A DNA stretch of 64,000 nt from Ceratotherium simum simum (GCF_000283155.1 NW_004454195.1:3037182-3101181); one strand, 5' to 3'. Shown: positions 1-11,509, numbered from the stretch's first letter. Notes: a model not told the origin generated them from the sequence alone. Program-made: numbers and translations.

Positions 1-168
1 TGAAAAACTATATGCCAACCAATTCGACAATCTGGAAGAAATGGATAAATTCTTAGAATCATACAATCTTCCAAAACTGGATCAAGAAGAAGTAGAGAAT
101 TTGAATAGACCAATCACCAGTAAGGAGATCGAAACAGTAATCAAAAACGTCCCCAAAAAAAAGACTAT
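1..168 (+). mobile_element. L1 LINE fragment, ORF2 linker region (left edge of window)
   Basis: Reading the plus strand gives recognisable L1 ORF2 protein from the region between endonuclease and reverse transcriptase, including [17 protein letters not shown] and [17 protein letters not shown]. The element enters from outside the window, and the match is lost after an A-rich run near position 160. It is a truncated, non-functional LINE piece. The family assignment rests on remembered L1 ORF2 protein; the subfamily is not determined. Confidence 0.85.
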
Positions 169-399
169 TAAATAATACAGAAACAAATGTTTTGAATAGA
201 AAAATGAACTACATAGAGAAACTGATTCTAAGCTTTGGATTTGAGTCTAAGGATGAATTTGTTTATTTTCACTTTTTTGTTTATGTTATTTAGAAAGAAA
301 ACCAAAAAAAATGAGATTGGGTAAAGGCAATAATGACAATAAATAAAACTTTATCTTTGAATATAAATAAAAATTAGCTGAAATGTATTTATTTATTTT

Positions 400-640
400 A
401 TTATCAACAAATATTTATTGAACTAATTATGGCCACTCACAATGCTATATGCTGGAAATAGAATAGAATAAGATAGGATCCAGGCCCTCAAGGAATTCAC
501 TGTCACTATGGAGAACAGACGAGAAAGCCACATAATTACAACACAGACTAAGAAGAAATGCTATACATTCAACAAGCTGAGGGATCATGGAGTGGGTTGG
601 GGGAGGGAACGTGAACTAGATAGGGAAAGGTTTTCATAAC
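400..640 (-). repeat. L2 LINE 3' end, antisense
   Basis: The stretch opens with CAACAAATATTTATTGA, the reverse complement of the L2 3' terminus, and continues with 'ccctcaaggaattcactgt' and 'acagacgagaaagccacata', which fit the antisense L2 3' region. It is diverged and has no coding capacity. Confidence 0.5.
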
Positions 641-1705
641 AGTGGAGTGCATTTTGAGTCTGTAAGAGATACATAAGAAGATCATTGTACATTAGAATTT
701 CTTTCCCTTTAAAGTAATTAAAATAACCAAAGTAAATAGTTTTACATGAACTACACAATTACTTCAAATAAAGGAAAGATTAGGATTATAAGAGAGGGAG
801 AAAATGCCAAATTGACATGGAACTTCATAAAATAATGTAGGAAGACAGGAGCATTCTTATAAAATCATTCACTTGAAAATGTGTCAGGAAACACAAGGTC
901 ATCTTCAACAGACACTATATAAGAGAAAGATAAATTACATAGAGATGATCTCTATTGATTATAGACACATGGTCATTTATCTATAAGCAAATATGAAAAG
1001 TCATTTTTTTTCCACAAGCCCACTCCTCAAAGCCCTAAAAGTCTGAATAATATTCTAGACTTCTCCCTTTAATAAAAAATTTAACTATGAACGGCAATAC
1101 TGTAGGTAGAATGTTGTCCATCTAAAGTCTCTAAGGACTTCAGGCATGAGAAGAAAATGTAGGGAAAGGGATTTTAACAAAATACTCTACTTATGACTGA
1201 AAAGGTTAAGGAGAGGGAAGAGAGAAGAGGAATGATAGAATTTACCTGGATGTTTTAAGGACAGATGATGGTAAAGCATTGGCCCAAGTTAGGCAGGACA
1301 GCTTTGACTTGATTCTCAGAAGCTCATACGTGTAGAAATAGGTGCTTAGCTTATGTTACAAATGCTAATTTTGGAAAATTTATTTTGTGGGTACAAAAAC
1401 TGGAATAATGCGTACAATGCAGACTGCATATAACATTCCTTCACAGTCTCTTGAATTTTATAAATAATCTCAGAGATAGCTTCACCATCATTAGTCAATG
1501 AAGGCAGAATGTCAAGGAAGAAAAAGGGGCAGCTTTATAATGAAGAATGGATATAATTATAGTTATTATCACAGAGAGAATGAGGCAGAACAAGTGTAAA
1601 AGAATGAAAATATGATCAAAGATCAATTTAAAATACATTCTTAACTTACTGTAAATACCACACAATATATCTCTGAAAAATTTTAATCACACATTAGGAT
1701 AGGCC
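640..1705. other. No gene seen; unique AT-rich DNA
   Basis: I see no open frame of note, no recognisable repeat and no clear regulatory signal here. A short purine-rich patch (GAGAGGGAAGAGAGAAGAGG near 1210) is the only local peculiarity. Confidence 0.5.
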
Positions 1706-2028
1706 CACTTAATTTTTAATTTTAATTTTTTAATTTTTTAAATTTATTTTTATTGAAGTATAATTGATATACAATACCCTATTAGTTTCAAGTGTACATC
1801 ACAGTGATTCAACATTTATATACGTTATGAAATGATCACAATGAGTCTAGTTACCCTCTGTCACTATACAAAGTTATTACAATCCTATTGACTATATTCT
1901 CTATGCTGTACATTGCATCCCCATGACATTTATTTTATAACTGGAAGTTTGTACCTCTTAATCTCCTTTACCTATTTCATCTGCCCCCTGTCTTGCCCTC
2001 CCCCTCTGGTAACCACCAGTTTATTTCA
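1706..2028 (-). mobile_element. L1 LINE 3' UTR fragment, antisense
   Basis: A T-rich start is followed by TATTGAAGTATAATTGATA, the typical antisense beginning of an L1 3' UTR, then 'tagtttcaagtgtacatcac' and 'ctctggtaaccaccagttta'. The last motif also occurs in the 3' UTR of the L1 at 29981-32464 (near 30180), so both share an L1 3' end. No ORF2 remains, so the insertion was strongly 5' truncated. Confidence 0.7.
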
Positions 2029-2259
2029 TTTAATTTTTTAAAAAGTGTTAATCCATTGCTGACCTCAAAATGCTCAAAATAGAGATCGAAATTTATCTCA
2101 CTTAATCCTTATACACAGGTAGATGTTAATATTTATGTCTCATTTTTCTTATCTATGAAATTAGAATAATAAGCCACTTGTCTGTTTTATATGGTAAATA
2201 GTTGACAAAATGGGGATTCCAATTCTGATGCTCTTCCGTGTTACTGGGTTACTTTCCAG

Positions 2260-2295
2260 AAAATTTCGAGTTATTTTATTTATTTATTCATTCAT

Positions 2296-2338
<43 letters not shown>

Positions 2339-2341
2339 TTT
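2260..2341. repeat. (TTTA)n microsatellite derived from an ERE tail
   Basis: About 18 tandem TTTA/TTAT units run directly into the 3' end of the antisense ERE at 2342-2573. Position and orientation show that the repeat is the expanded (TAAA)n tail of that SINE rather than an independent satellite. The proximal target duplication AAAATTTC lies at 2260-2267. Confidence 0.85.
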
Positions 2342-2573
2342 TTGCTGAGGAAGATTAGCCCTGACATCTGTTGCCAATCTTCCTCGTTTTTTGCTTGAAG
2401 AAGATTAGCCCTGAGCTAACATCTGTGCCAATCTTTCTCTACTTTATATGTGGGTCGCCACCAAAGCGTGGCTGACAAATGGTGTAAGTGTGCACCCAGG
2501 ATCCAAACCTGCAAACTCGGGCCGCTGAAGTGGCACGCGCTGAACTTAACCACTATGCCATTAGGCCAACCCC
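2342..2573 (-). mobile_element. ERE SINE (tRNA-derived), antisense
   Basis: The reverse complement starts GGGGTTGGCCTAATGGC and contains the 'agttcagcgcg' and 'gtttggatcctgggtg' regions corresponding to the pol III A and B boxes, then the tail module 'gatgttagctcagggctaat'. The tail module is partly duplicated. An 8-bp AAAATTTC occurs on both sides (2260-2267 and 2574-2581), marking target-primed integration. Confidence 0.9.
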
Positions 2574-2581
2574 AAAATTTC

Positions 2582-3300
2582 TATTTATTATAGAATATTT
2601 GACACAGTTCTTTCCCACTTTCCTAGTTCTCTTCCAACTCTTCAGAAGAAAATAAATTTTAGTTTAGTAAAAATGTCATGTCAAAAATCATATTTATGAG
2701 GAAGGGTTAGGGTGTTACAAAATCAAATAGGATTACAGCCTCCACCTCCATTCTGCTTCCTCATTAGAAGTTGTTTTGATATCTCCACCCAATAAATCTG
2801 CCCTTGTTTGAGGGGGACAGAGGTCTATAGACAAGAGCTATCTTTTCTACAGAAGAGTCTGGATAACATTCTGGTTGAGAGTTACTAGTCTCTACTAGAT
2901 AAATCCAAAATGTCATTATTCACAAAGCAGAATTAAAAAGAGGTCAAGTGGGAAGAGTACAAAGCTATCAGGACCAAAGTCTATGAGTGTGACTAAACCG
3001 GTCTGGATTAGTCCATTTGCTTACCTGGCTCACCATGTTTCATTGAGGTTGTCACCGTGCAACCTGACCCAATCAAACAACATTGGTCTTGTCACAAAAG
3101 CATGATAAGATGAATCCTGATATGTTGGAAGAGCCTTGCACCTGAGTCAACCACAGAATGGATTTCTTGAAAACATGGTTACTTAGGCCTTAGCAACACT
3201 GAAGACATTGCCAATATCTCCTAATGATCCTGAAAGCGTTTAGGTTCTCAGAATGTGCCGTCATGTTATAACATGCTTCATATAGTACTGTTTTGTATTT
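2582..3300. other. No gene seen
   Basis: Unique-looking DNA. I could identify no exon, repeat family or motif with confidence. Confidence 0.45.
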
Positions 3301-3445
3301 ATAGAGTGTTTTTGCTTGCATTTTTATTAGCCATTTTTCACAAGAGTCTTGTAAGACATATCAGCCGTCATCTCTCTATTTTTACAAGCTAAGGAGGCAA
3401 CAGAGACATGGATGCATTAAATGACTTGCCCCTGGGCCCTGAGTC
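3300..3445 (-). repeat. MIR SINE remnant, antisense
   Basis: The order 'ttattagccatttttcacaa', then 'gctaaggaggcaacagag', then 'aaatgacttgcccctgg' follows the reverse complement of the MIR core ('cccattttacagatgagg...gttaagtgacttgccc'). It is heavily diverged, so the limits are approximate. Confidence 0.4.
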
Positions 3446-4084
3446 CTTGCTGGTCTGTTAGAGCACAATGTCACCTCAATGAGGTGAGAGTAGGGGTAAT
3501 GCTGAACCCTGCTCCAATGTAATTGCAGCCATTTTTCTGGATTACATATCTGTGTTCAGGGCAAATGAACACCTGTAACACGAACAAGGTTTTGTTAGGC
3601 CACTCTTCTGCTTCAAGCCAGTTAGAAAATTCGATGAGAAAATCTCTGCATCGATGAGACTCAGAAATGGTGTCAAACTTCCCAAGGCTGTTTTTAAATC
3701 TCTTAAGGTTAGTGGAGAAAAACAAGTGGAGAAGATTCCTGTGAGTCTGGAAAGCATTAGTGGTAAATCCTAAGTATAAAGCTCATCTACATCACTTTCC
3801 CTTAATGAACATCTAATCCAGAAATACAGCACAGTCCCTAGTGTCAGGACTAAACATCTGCTATCCACATCCCGGCAGGGGTTCCAGTTTTCTTGGAAGA
3901 GGACCGAAAATCTCTGCAATATCCATTATGCCCTTGAAATCATGCATGGGTATTTGGAGTAAATACAGCCAACTGATTTGGCTGAAGTGAAAACCAATCT
4001 GGACTTTTAGCTCTCCCTGAAATGCTTAAAAGCAATCTAAAACATATGTGTGACAAAATATATACATTGACTTCTCTTCTTTAT
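3446..4084. other. No gene seen; contains an 84-codon minus-strand open frame
   Basis: On the minus strand an open frame spans 3725-3471 (84 codons); its middle part reads FSNWLEAEEWPNKTLF. I do not recognise the protein. It has no obvious promoter, and the overlapping frame is also open for 71 codons, so chance is the default explanation. No repeat family was recognised. Confidence 0.4.
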
Positions 4085-4250
4085 TGTCAATAAATCTTTA
4101 TTGACCACCTATTATAGTGAAGGCACTAAGGTAAGTATTATGAAAGTTTAAAGAGTTTGAGGTAAACAAGGCATCCTTATTATAAGAGGAATCCTAGTAG
4201 GAAAAACAAATATAGGCACATATAATATAAAAATATTTAAATACACAGGT
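4085..4250 (-). repeat. L2 LINE 3' end, antisense
   Basis: 'caataaatctttattgacc' followed by 'acctattatagtgaaggcac' matches the reverse complement of the L2 3' end ('gtgcc...tagtaggtgctcaataaata'). Old and non-coding. Confidence 0.55.
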
Positions 4251-4309
4251 ATACCTCTATATGCATACATGGAGTTCCCTCTTATATCAGTTCTATGAAA
4301 CTCTGGACT

Positions 4310-4812
4310 TCCATGGCAGTCAAGAGGGCCCCCAGCAATCCTCAGGTCCTGGTCTTGATGCCTTTGTGGAGGCCCCTCTCACATTGAATAGGGCCAACTC
4401 AGGTAAGTAATAAGATATTGCAGAAATGATGGAATGTGACCTCAGGCTAAGCATGAAAGACATTGAGGTTTCTGCTTTGCTCTCTTGTGCCGCTCATTCC
4501 AGAACCTCTCATAGTCTCATAAAGGAGGTCCACATTATAAGAACTGAGGCCTCCTACCACCAACCAGCACTAACTTGCCAGGCATGTGAGTGAGTGCTTT
4601 GAAGCACAACTCCAGCCCTGTCGACCCCTTAGATGACCACAACCCCAGCTGACATCTTAACTGAAACCTCCCGAGAGACCTTGAGCCAGAACCACCCAGC
4701 TAAACTGCTCCTGGATTCCTGATCCGTAGAAACTGTGTGAGACAATAAAAAAATATTTATTTAAATGTCTATGTCTTAGGGTCACTTATTATGCAATAAT
4801 AGATAACTATGC
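4310..4812 (+). mobile_element. MLT1-type solo LTR (ERVL-MaLR)
   Basis: Several blocks match the MLT1 LTR in order: 'cagcaatcctcaggtcctgg', 'cacattgaatagggc', 'agcactaacttgccagg', 'agctgacatcttaactg', 'gagccagaaccacccagct' and 'ctgtgtgagacaataaa'. The final AATAAA region is the LTR polyadenylation signal, and the element ends near 'gcaataatagataact'. It is a lone LTR with no internal retroviral sequence beside it. The subfamily is not assigned and the 5' boundary is uncertain by tens of bases. Confidence 0.8.
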
Positions 4813-5241
4813 AACTTCTATAATGTAAATCGACATTATCTACATTGTACTTCTGTCAAGGAAGGCATAAGCTTTGAATTGCTATTCTAGGATTGGTGAT
4901 GAATTTAGTGAGGGAATACCTTGTCTAAATCCACTCATTGCTAGAAATTTAAATTGATAAGATGGCGGGTCAGCGTTTAGAGTACAGTTTACAGCCATAC
5001 AGAGTGAAGTTTTCTGTCCTTTAGAATACTGAAGTCTGCCTTAATTGTCTTCTAACCTATTCATTGAGTCTAATCTATTCATGGTGTGATTTTTTTCAAA
5101 AATATTTGTTCCTAATAACTACGTTAGAGTTTGTGAAATTATTAGAGATGATTTAGTTTGATCTCCATAGCATAATTCTCATTCACATCCATTATGAGTA
5201 GGAAAAAAAAGAAAAGTTACAGCACGTGTTCAGGAAAATTA
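4813..5241. other. No gene seen
   Basis: Unique AT-rich sequence. A weak resemblance to an old mammalian repeat ('attattagagatgatttagt' near 5138) was too faint to call. Confidence 0.45.
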
Positions 5242-5655
5242 TCAGCATTCCCAGCTGTACCCTTGAGGAGTAAGTATGCTAGTACATGTCATATGTCCTG
5301 TGTGTCTCCATGGAAAACAAAATGAAGTTAATCCACTCATAAGAACAGCAGATGGGTTATACCATTGAGTTAGTATTTTATGTGGAGCCTTCATAAAGAA
5401 GGTGAGGTTTTCACATACATTTAAAAGGGACAGGGTGCAGGTTTGATGTCTGATCACACAAGAAGAAGAAAGGTTGCCTAGAAATCTCAGATAATCCCTA
5501 TAATGCTCAGAAGTGGGATAGGGAGGCCAGGCAGAGTGTGGGTGAGTTTTAAGAGGGTGGCTTGTCTTGCTAGAGCTAAGGATACTTACACATGTAAGTA
5601 AAATAAAATGAACGATGGAAGGCATGGTGGAGCCAAGCGGAACTGAAGAACTTAG
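5242..5655 (-). CDS. Candidate small open frame with exon-like signals (127 codons, unrecognised)
   Basis: A minus-strand frame of 127 codons starts at 5625 and stops at 5242. Three things set it apart from other open frames here. The ATG sits in a good Kozak context (CCACCATGC). A pyrimidine tract ending CTTCTTCTCCTCTAG lies 30 bases upstream and looks like a splice acceptor (exon would begin at 5655). A consensus donor GTAAGT (5589-5584) follows codon 12. The first residues, MPSIVHFILLTC, look like the start of a signal peptide. One reading is a 66-base exon encoding a signal peptide with a phase-0 donor; the other is a chance frame, since a frame near this length is expected about once in a window of this size. 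I do not recognise the protein and no partner exon was identified. Confidence 0.2.
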   Translation of the reverse strand, partial: LSSSVPLGSTMPSIVHFILLTCVSILSSSKTSHPLKTHPHSAWPPYPTSEHYRDYLRFLGNLSSSCVIRHQTCTLSLLNVCENLTFFMKAPHKILTQWYNPSAVLMSGLTSFCFPWRHTGHMTCTSILTPQGYSWEC

Positions 5656-5924
5656 CTAGAGGAGAAGAAGAGTGGAGGTAGATATGTGTTCACATGATAT
5701 CTAATGTTATGTAAGGAAAGAAGAACACCAAAGGTATGGGTTTAGGAGAAGAAAAGGAGATCAGGGCTCAGAAAACCATTAGCTCCTTAATAACCAGAAA
5801 AGACAAATAAATGTATTTGGGAGTCATACCGTGATTACTGGAAAGAAGTAAGGCAAAGATACAGATGAACCCCCCTCCTAATCAAAGCCATCTGTTTCCT
5901 GATCCTGACCCTTGTATATTTGCT

Positions 5925-6065
5925 TATTCCATCATTATCTCATTCAATAATATATTCATTCAATTAATAAAGGTTTATGGAGTGTTTTCTATGTAGCCAG
6001 TGCTTTCAGGGAACTCAGGATACAGCTGGCAACATGACAGACCTGGTCTTATACCCTCTATAGAT
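5925..6065 (-). repeat. L2 LINE 3' end, antisense
   Basis: 'cattcaataatatattcatt', 'gtttatggagtgttttctatg' (partly), then 'gctttcagggaactcaggat' and 'acagctggcaacatgacaga' follow the antisense L2 3' consensus order. Diverged and non-coding. Confidence 0.55.
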
Positions 6066-6589
6066 CTTCCTCCGGTTACGGCTCTATCTTATATTCAGTC
6101 TCTACTTCACTACTATTCCCTATTTAACCATAACCAAACAGCCCCTAATAAAAATGCAAATACATACACATGAAATTCTTCCTTGATCCAGTATTTCTGG
6201 GCAGCCATTCCTTGCTCTCTTCTCCATCTCAAGTATCTGAAAATAGTAATGATACTCACCTGATTTAATTCTTCAATTCTCAGAAATCCGGCTCTATTTC
6301 CATGTATGCACTAGAACCACACTGGACCTCTTTATAAGGTCATTAATAAATTCCTCTTTAGTGCTCTATGACTTTTAAGTCAGTTTTCCACAATCTCTTT
6401 TGTTTTCTACAACACTATATCTCCTAATTCTCCTAATTCCCTGGTGCTTCCTTTTCAGCATCAAATGACGTCATTCACCCAATATTTGACTTAAGACTTC
6501 GCTCTGCATTCTCTTTCATTTCCATTCCGTATAAAAATTGATCTTATCCAAACACATTCCTAGTCTTCTACTACAATTCTGAATAATTA
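6066..6589. other. No gene seen; possibly diverged L2 in part
   Basis: C/T-rich sequence with phrases such as 'tggtgcttccttttcagcat' that may belong to the plus-strand L2 starting downstream. The match is too weak to separate from unique DNA. Confidence 0.35.
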
Positions 6590-6744
6590 ATCTTTTCAGA
6601 AAATATTTCCTGAGTGCCTGCTGCAATCCACGCATATTTCTAGATGCTGAGAAATCCAGAAATAAGTAAACAAAGTGCCCTCATGGAGTTTATTTCTAGT
6701 AAGCGGAGGCAGGAAATAAAGATGTGTGAAGAGGCCACATGTGC
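6590..6744 (-). repeat. L2 LINE 3' end, antisense
   Basis: 'atttcctgagtgcctgctgc', 'ttctagatgctgagaaatc' and 'gccctcatggagtttatttc' match the reverse complement of the L2 3' end in order. Confidence 0.6.
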
Positions 6745-7545
6745 TATGATGAAGAGCTTCGTGATCTCAACTCTTTCTCAAGTTTTGATCTCTCTTAAGC
6801 TCAAACTCGATCTTTCCAACTGTCCTAAACATTTCCCTGAGTACTTAAACTCAACATATCCCAAACTGAAGTCAGCATCAATTTGCCTTCACCTGCCACC
6901 CCCCAGAAGTATTCTCTTCTTAGTTCTCTTTCTCAATGAATTAAACCATCATCTACCCAGTTTCTTGAATTTTGATACATTTTCTCTGTCGCCAATGGTA
7001 TTATTTTTCAAAAAAGTGATAGTCATGTGTTTCCCTTGCATAATTTCTCTTAGTAGCTCTCCATACAAAGTCCAGACTCCTTAGGATAGCAGAGAAACCT
7101 TTCTACCATCCACCGCCTGCCTCCTGTGCTTCACGCATACCTTCTAGCCTACCCTTTCTCGCCCTCATCCCTTTGCACAAGATCCTCCTTTTGCTAATCA
7201 TATCCTTTCCCACTCAATCCCTTCTCCATCTAGCTAACTCTAATTTAGGCATTCCTCAAGATTCTTCTGACCTATAACATCCTCTTGGAAAATTGCACCA
7301 TGCTTGTCTTTCCACTTGAGATTGGCGCCCCCAATGTCTCTTTATGTTTCCTTAACATTCCGAGACTTACCTTGTCATTGACCATAACCACATTATATAG
7401 TAAATCATATTTCTCGTCTTTCTCCCACATTTAACAGTAACTTCATTGAGGGCAAAGGCTGTTTTCTCCATCTTTTCCCCAAAGTTTAGCACAGTGCCAC
7501 CCATAAAGGAAACTTAATAAAGAGTTTGCAATGACGAATGAGTTC
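6745..7545 (+). repeat. L2 LINE 3' portion
   Basis: A C/T-rich stretch carries the L2 ORF2-end and 3' UTR text in order: 'caaactgaagtcagcatc', 'tagctctccatacaaagtcc', 'tttgcacaagatcctcc', 'aacttcattgagggcaaagg' and the end 'gcacagtgccacccataaag'. The 146-codon open frame at 6644-7084 crosses the junction with the preceding antisense L2 piece and is therefore not a gene. Confidence 0.65.
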
Positions 7546-8449
7546 GGTACATTACTGAGTCTCAAGGTCGACATGCCAATCACTGAGCTGTACTTATATG
7601 ATCCTTACTTATATTCCCACCTACTTACAGGAATTATCCTATTGAAATAATTTCATATATTGTTATTCATACACAGTGGTGTTCTCTTACTGCTGTATGA
7701 GCTTCTCTCATCTTGCTTGCCCAAATGAAAACAAAGCAACTGTTGTTCACATTTTCTCTCTGAGACCATCTGTCATCTCCCTCAACCTAATTTATATTCT
7801 TTGTATTTATAGGAAAAAGAAAGAGGAGAGAAATAAATTACAGAATTTTATTTAAGAGAAAGTAATCTTAAAATTCTTCACTATTTACCCCACTCTTTAA
7901 CAGGATTTGCTTGTCAAAATACGTTTGGAAGCATTTTGTGTAACTGTGGTGTGACTATTCTCTTCTCATTAGCAGCAGTTAAGCTGGACTTAGTCCATCA
8001 GAGCCTTTACTCACAGCCAATGGTCACAGTGTCTGGTGGAGGCATGGAGACCCAGGCACTGTCAGCTATGACTAAAAAGTGAATCCTGAGCAGACTTTAT
8101 ATTGCAAGGCACGAAAAGGAGGGAACTTGTGACACTTGGCAAGACTGAGTTTTGTTGAGATTTTTTTCTCCCTACAGTGAAACAAAGAAAGCAGTGTGCT
8201 TTGGAGCCTCTTGAATGTTCATTCGAAGGCATACTGCTGTGCAGCTATTTTGTAAGTGGGGAGAAATGGGGAATGATCATGTTCCAAGGTAGCTGGAGGC
8301 TGCCTGGACTCCTGACCAGGCTGCAGCTCCTTGGGAAGAATGATTAACCTGCCATATGCCACAACCTGGAAAAGAATGATAGAAGAGGTGGCAGTGAACC
8401 AAGTCATAAGAAGGTAAATTAGGCAAAATAATAATATGAAAACTCACTA
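7546..8449. other. No gene seen
   Basis: Unique DNA without a recognisable repeat. Open frames on the minus strand near 8219-8407 are short and have no supporting signals. Confidence 0.45.
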
Positions 8450-9122
8450 CCACTTATTCATTATTTATTCACTCATCAAATATTTTTTGAGTACCTACTT
8501 CATGCCAAGCACTATTCTAGGTGTGAGGGATGAATTAGAATGAAGCCAACAAAAACATCTACCCTCATGATTCAACGTTCCAATGGGTGAAAATACAACA
8601 AATGACAAACATAACAAATCAATTATATAGTACGCGACAGAGTATCAGGTATTACGGAAACAAATAGAACAGGAGAAAGGGAATCAAGGGAGCTAAGGGT
8701 GAGTTTGCCATTTTAAAGGGAGCCACATTGAGCAGGTGACAACTGAGCCAAGAGTTGAAGGAAGGAGAGGAAGTGAACTGTGTGGCTGTTTGGAGGAAGA
8801 TTATTCCATGCAGGGGAACAGACAGGCCCTGAGACAGGAGCATGGCTATAATGTTTGTGAAGAATCCATGAGGACGGGGTGTCTGGAGTCAGCTGAGCCA
8901 GGAGAGTGTTGTAGGAAATGAAGATAACAGACCAGGAATGAGGACAGACTGTATGGGGTCTTTCCAGACCTTGTAAAGACTTTAGCTTTCACCCTAAAAT
9001 AATAGGGAGCCATTGAGGAATCTTGAGTGGCATGAGATGAGATGACTTGGGTTTTTACAGCAGCTTTGTGTTTGCCATGTTGAAGATAGTCTGTAGGAGG
9101 ACTGTATTGGATCCTAGTGACT
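8450..9122 (-). repeat. L2 LINE, antisense, about 670 bp
   Basis: The start 'ttcactcatcaaatattttt' and 'gagtacctacttcatgccaa' is the inverted L2 3' end. Further on, 'ggccctgagacaggagcatg', 'accttgtaaagactttagct' and 'aatagggagccattgagga' follow the antisense L2 ORF2-end consensus. Open frames on both strands at 8652-9139 are shadows of this repeat. Confidence 0.7.
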
Positions 9123-9124
9123 AA

Positions 9125-9288
9125 GGCACTGAGAAACATGTCATCTCATTTAACCCTTTTAGTAAAAGAGGTATCATTACCCATTTTACAGATAAGGAAA
9201 CTGAAGTATAGTGAGGTGGAGTAGCTTGAGCAAGGCTACAGAGCCAGCAAATGATGGATCCAAGATTTAAACTATGAAGCGAGCAATA
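9125..9288 (-). repeat. MIR SINE, antisense
   Basis: 'tctcatttaacccttttag', 'acccattttacagataagg' and 'aaactgaagtatagtgagg' are the inverted MIR core in order, ending at 'gatccaagatttaaac'. Confidence 0.65.
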
Positions 9289-11509
9289 ATGTGTAATCTT
9301 CAAGCCCTATAGCAATATTGATTCTGGTTTAATTGCACTGATGCTTGGGGTTATTACTGAGATCTTAAATGTGGCAGGAAACAGTCCATAGATTTTTGGG
9401 CATTACTACTTGAATGAATTTCAAGACCATATATGACTGATGTGATTGAAGGCTTTGACCAAAATTGCTGGCCCTTTTAATAGCTAATCCACTAATTTTC
9501 TACTTAAAGAAGAAAAAATTCCCTGCCTCGCATCACAGATGCATCTGCAGATTACTTTCCACCTTTCATGAGGATTCCTGTATCATTGAAGAGGTACAAC
9601 CCTTGTTAGATTACTAGCACTCGCTGAATTGATATCTTACCAATTGCTTGATAATAACTCCATCCTGCTTCTAAAACATACAGTATTTTTCAGAAGCAAA
9701 GGTCAGAAAAAAATGATCAGACAAAATAAAAGCAAATACCACAATGATGAGCAATGGTTTTTAGCTAAGACTCCATATTGAAATAAATCCTCATGACTCT
9801 TTCCTGCATCAATTTTTACATATAATATCTCTGCTTTTAGGTAAGAAATATGTAGAAAGCCATATAGCAATAAAATCAATAAAGGTCAAAAAATATACAA
9901 TAGTAACAGGAATCTTGTACCTACCCTCAAACCAAAAGGTTGAAAAGAATCAATAGACTATGAGGAGTTTCCACTTATCAACGCAGGTGACCCTTGATTT
10001 GGGGATCGAAATCAAAAAACAAACGTGGGAAAATCTCTTCTGCAAATTTAATTGATTATAAATATTATGATTACTTTAGGAGGTAATTTAGAGGATATTG
10101 TTAATTTGCCAAACTATCTGATTATTTGATTGCAGACGTTAGTTTTCAAACTGTTTAAATTCCAGACTTCCTGAATATAATCATACTTGATGGAATATGA
10201 CTTTCCTGTGTTAGTTTTGCCAAGGAAATTGTCCTTGTCATTTACCTAGAAGCAAATGACTCAAAATATAGGCTCATGCCATTCTCTTCAGGTAAAAGTC
10301 GAGTTTCAAAGGTCATCACAACTTTCAAATTAATTGAATTTCAGAAATATTAAAACTTCGCTTGAGAGAAGAAAATCCAAAGTGTTTTTAAGGATCACAA
10401 TCTATACTATCACATGAAGTGGTTTGCTTATGTGATGTGAAAAATGCTTATGCATGAAAAATGCTTATGCATGAAAAAAAATTGTAGCATCCAAATATTT
10501 GGCCTCACATGGAGAAGAACATCTGGATAATTGATTTATTAAGAAAATAAATCTGAATTCTCAGTGTAGAGAAGAGTTTCTGTTCTTTGGTTAGAAAAGT
10601 GGCCTTGAAGTCTTTAGGGAGAGGCTCTTCAGGAGAAGAAATCTCATTAAACTTTCAGTGTGACCTATTTTAAGCTTGACTGGAAAATATATAACTGTTC
10701 CATTTGAAACCAGGAAATAGAGCAAGTCAACATCCTTTACAGCCAAGTCAATACAAAAAGTGCTTGTTTATAGGTAGGTGCCATAACTGTCCATAGGAAA
10801 ATTGACAGTTTTCAGTTTATAGCATCTGAATGAAAACACATTTGTATGTGAGATTGGTTAAATAGGTCTTGTTACTTTATAGGCCCACTCTGCTTGTGTT
10901 TGTGCATATGTGCATGCCACTAAATTATTTTCAACAAATCGCTTTGTAAAATTTAAAAATCTGTATTTTGCCCTGATTCTGTCATAATTTTTAGGAAACT
11001 TTTCTGTTGTTTTACTTGTATGACCCTCTGGAGATGGCTTTCAGCAGTTTATCCACCCCAATTTACTGTTTATATTTTGTCCTTGTTTCTTATTGATTCA
11101 AAGCTACATGTGACTGTTTTTAGGTATGTTTCTATATTAAACAATGTGGTCCATCTTGCAAAACCATTTTACAAAGACCGGTGTTGGACTCCTGAGTTTT
11201 GATGGTATTTTGTCAACGCAGAGACCCCAACCAGCTATTGAAATTATGGCAAACGTTTCTGTGTTTGATGGACTCTCATCAAATTCCAGTAAGATGCTGG
11301 AATGAGTGAATGGCTTGGCTTTCTATGACTGAGATGTTGAATTCATTTTATTAGTCAGAAATATATTTTAACCCTACGGAAATAAATTTTTTTTTGTTTC
11401 ACTGCACACATACATGCAACACACACCTACATACACACATGTCCCCAACTTAGGCATGCTCTATATGTAAAGGAATTAATTCTATCAGAAAAAGCACGTG
11501 TGTGTGTGT
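9289..11509. other. No gene seen; long unique stretch with a 17-bp tandem duplication
   Basis: More than 2 kb with no identifiable repeat family and no open frame above about 60 codons. A perfect tandem duplication of GAAAAATGCTTATGCAT lies at 10439-10472. The repeat density is notably lower than in the surrounding DNA. Confidence 0.45.

Noticed and set aside
6644..7084. 146-codon plus-strand frame
   Set aside because: It crosses the junction between an antisense and a sense L2 fragment and has no protein resemblance.
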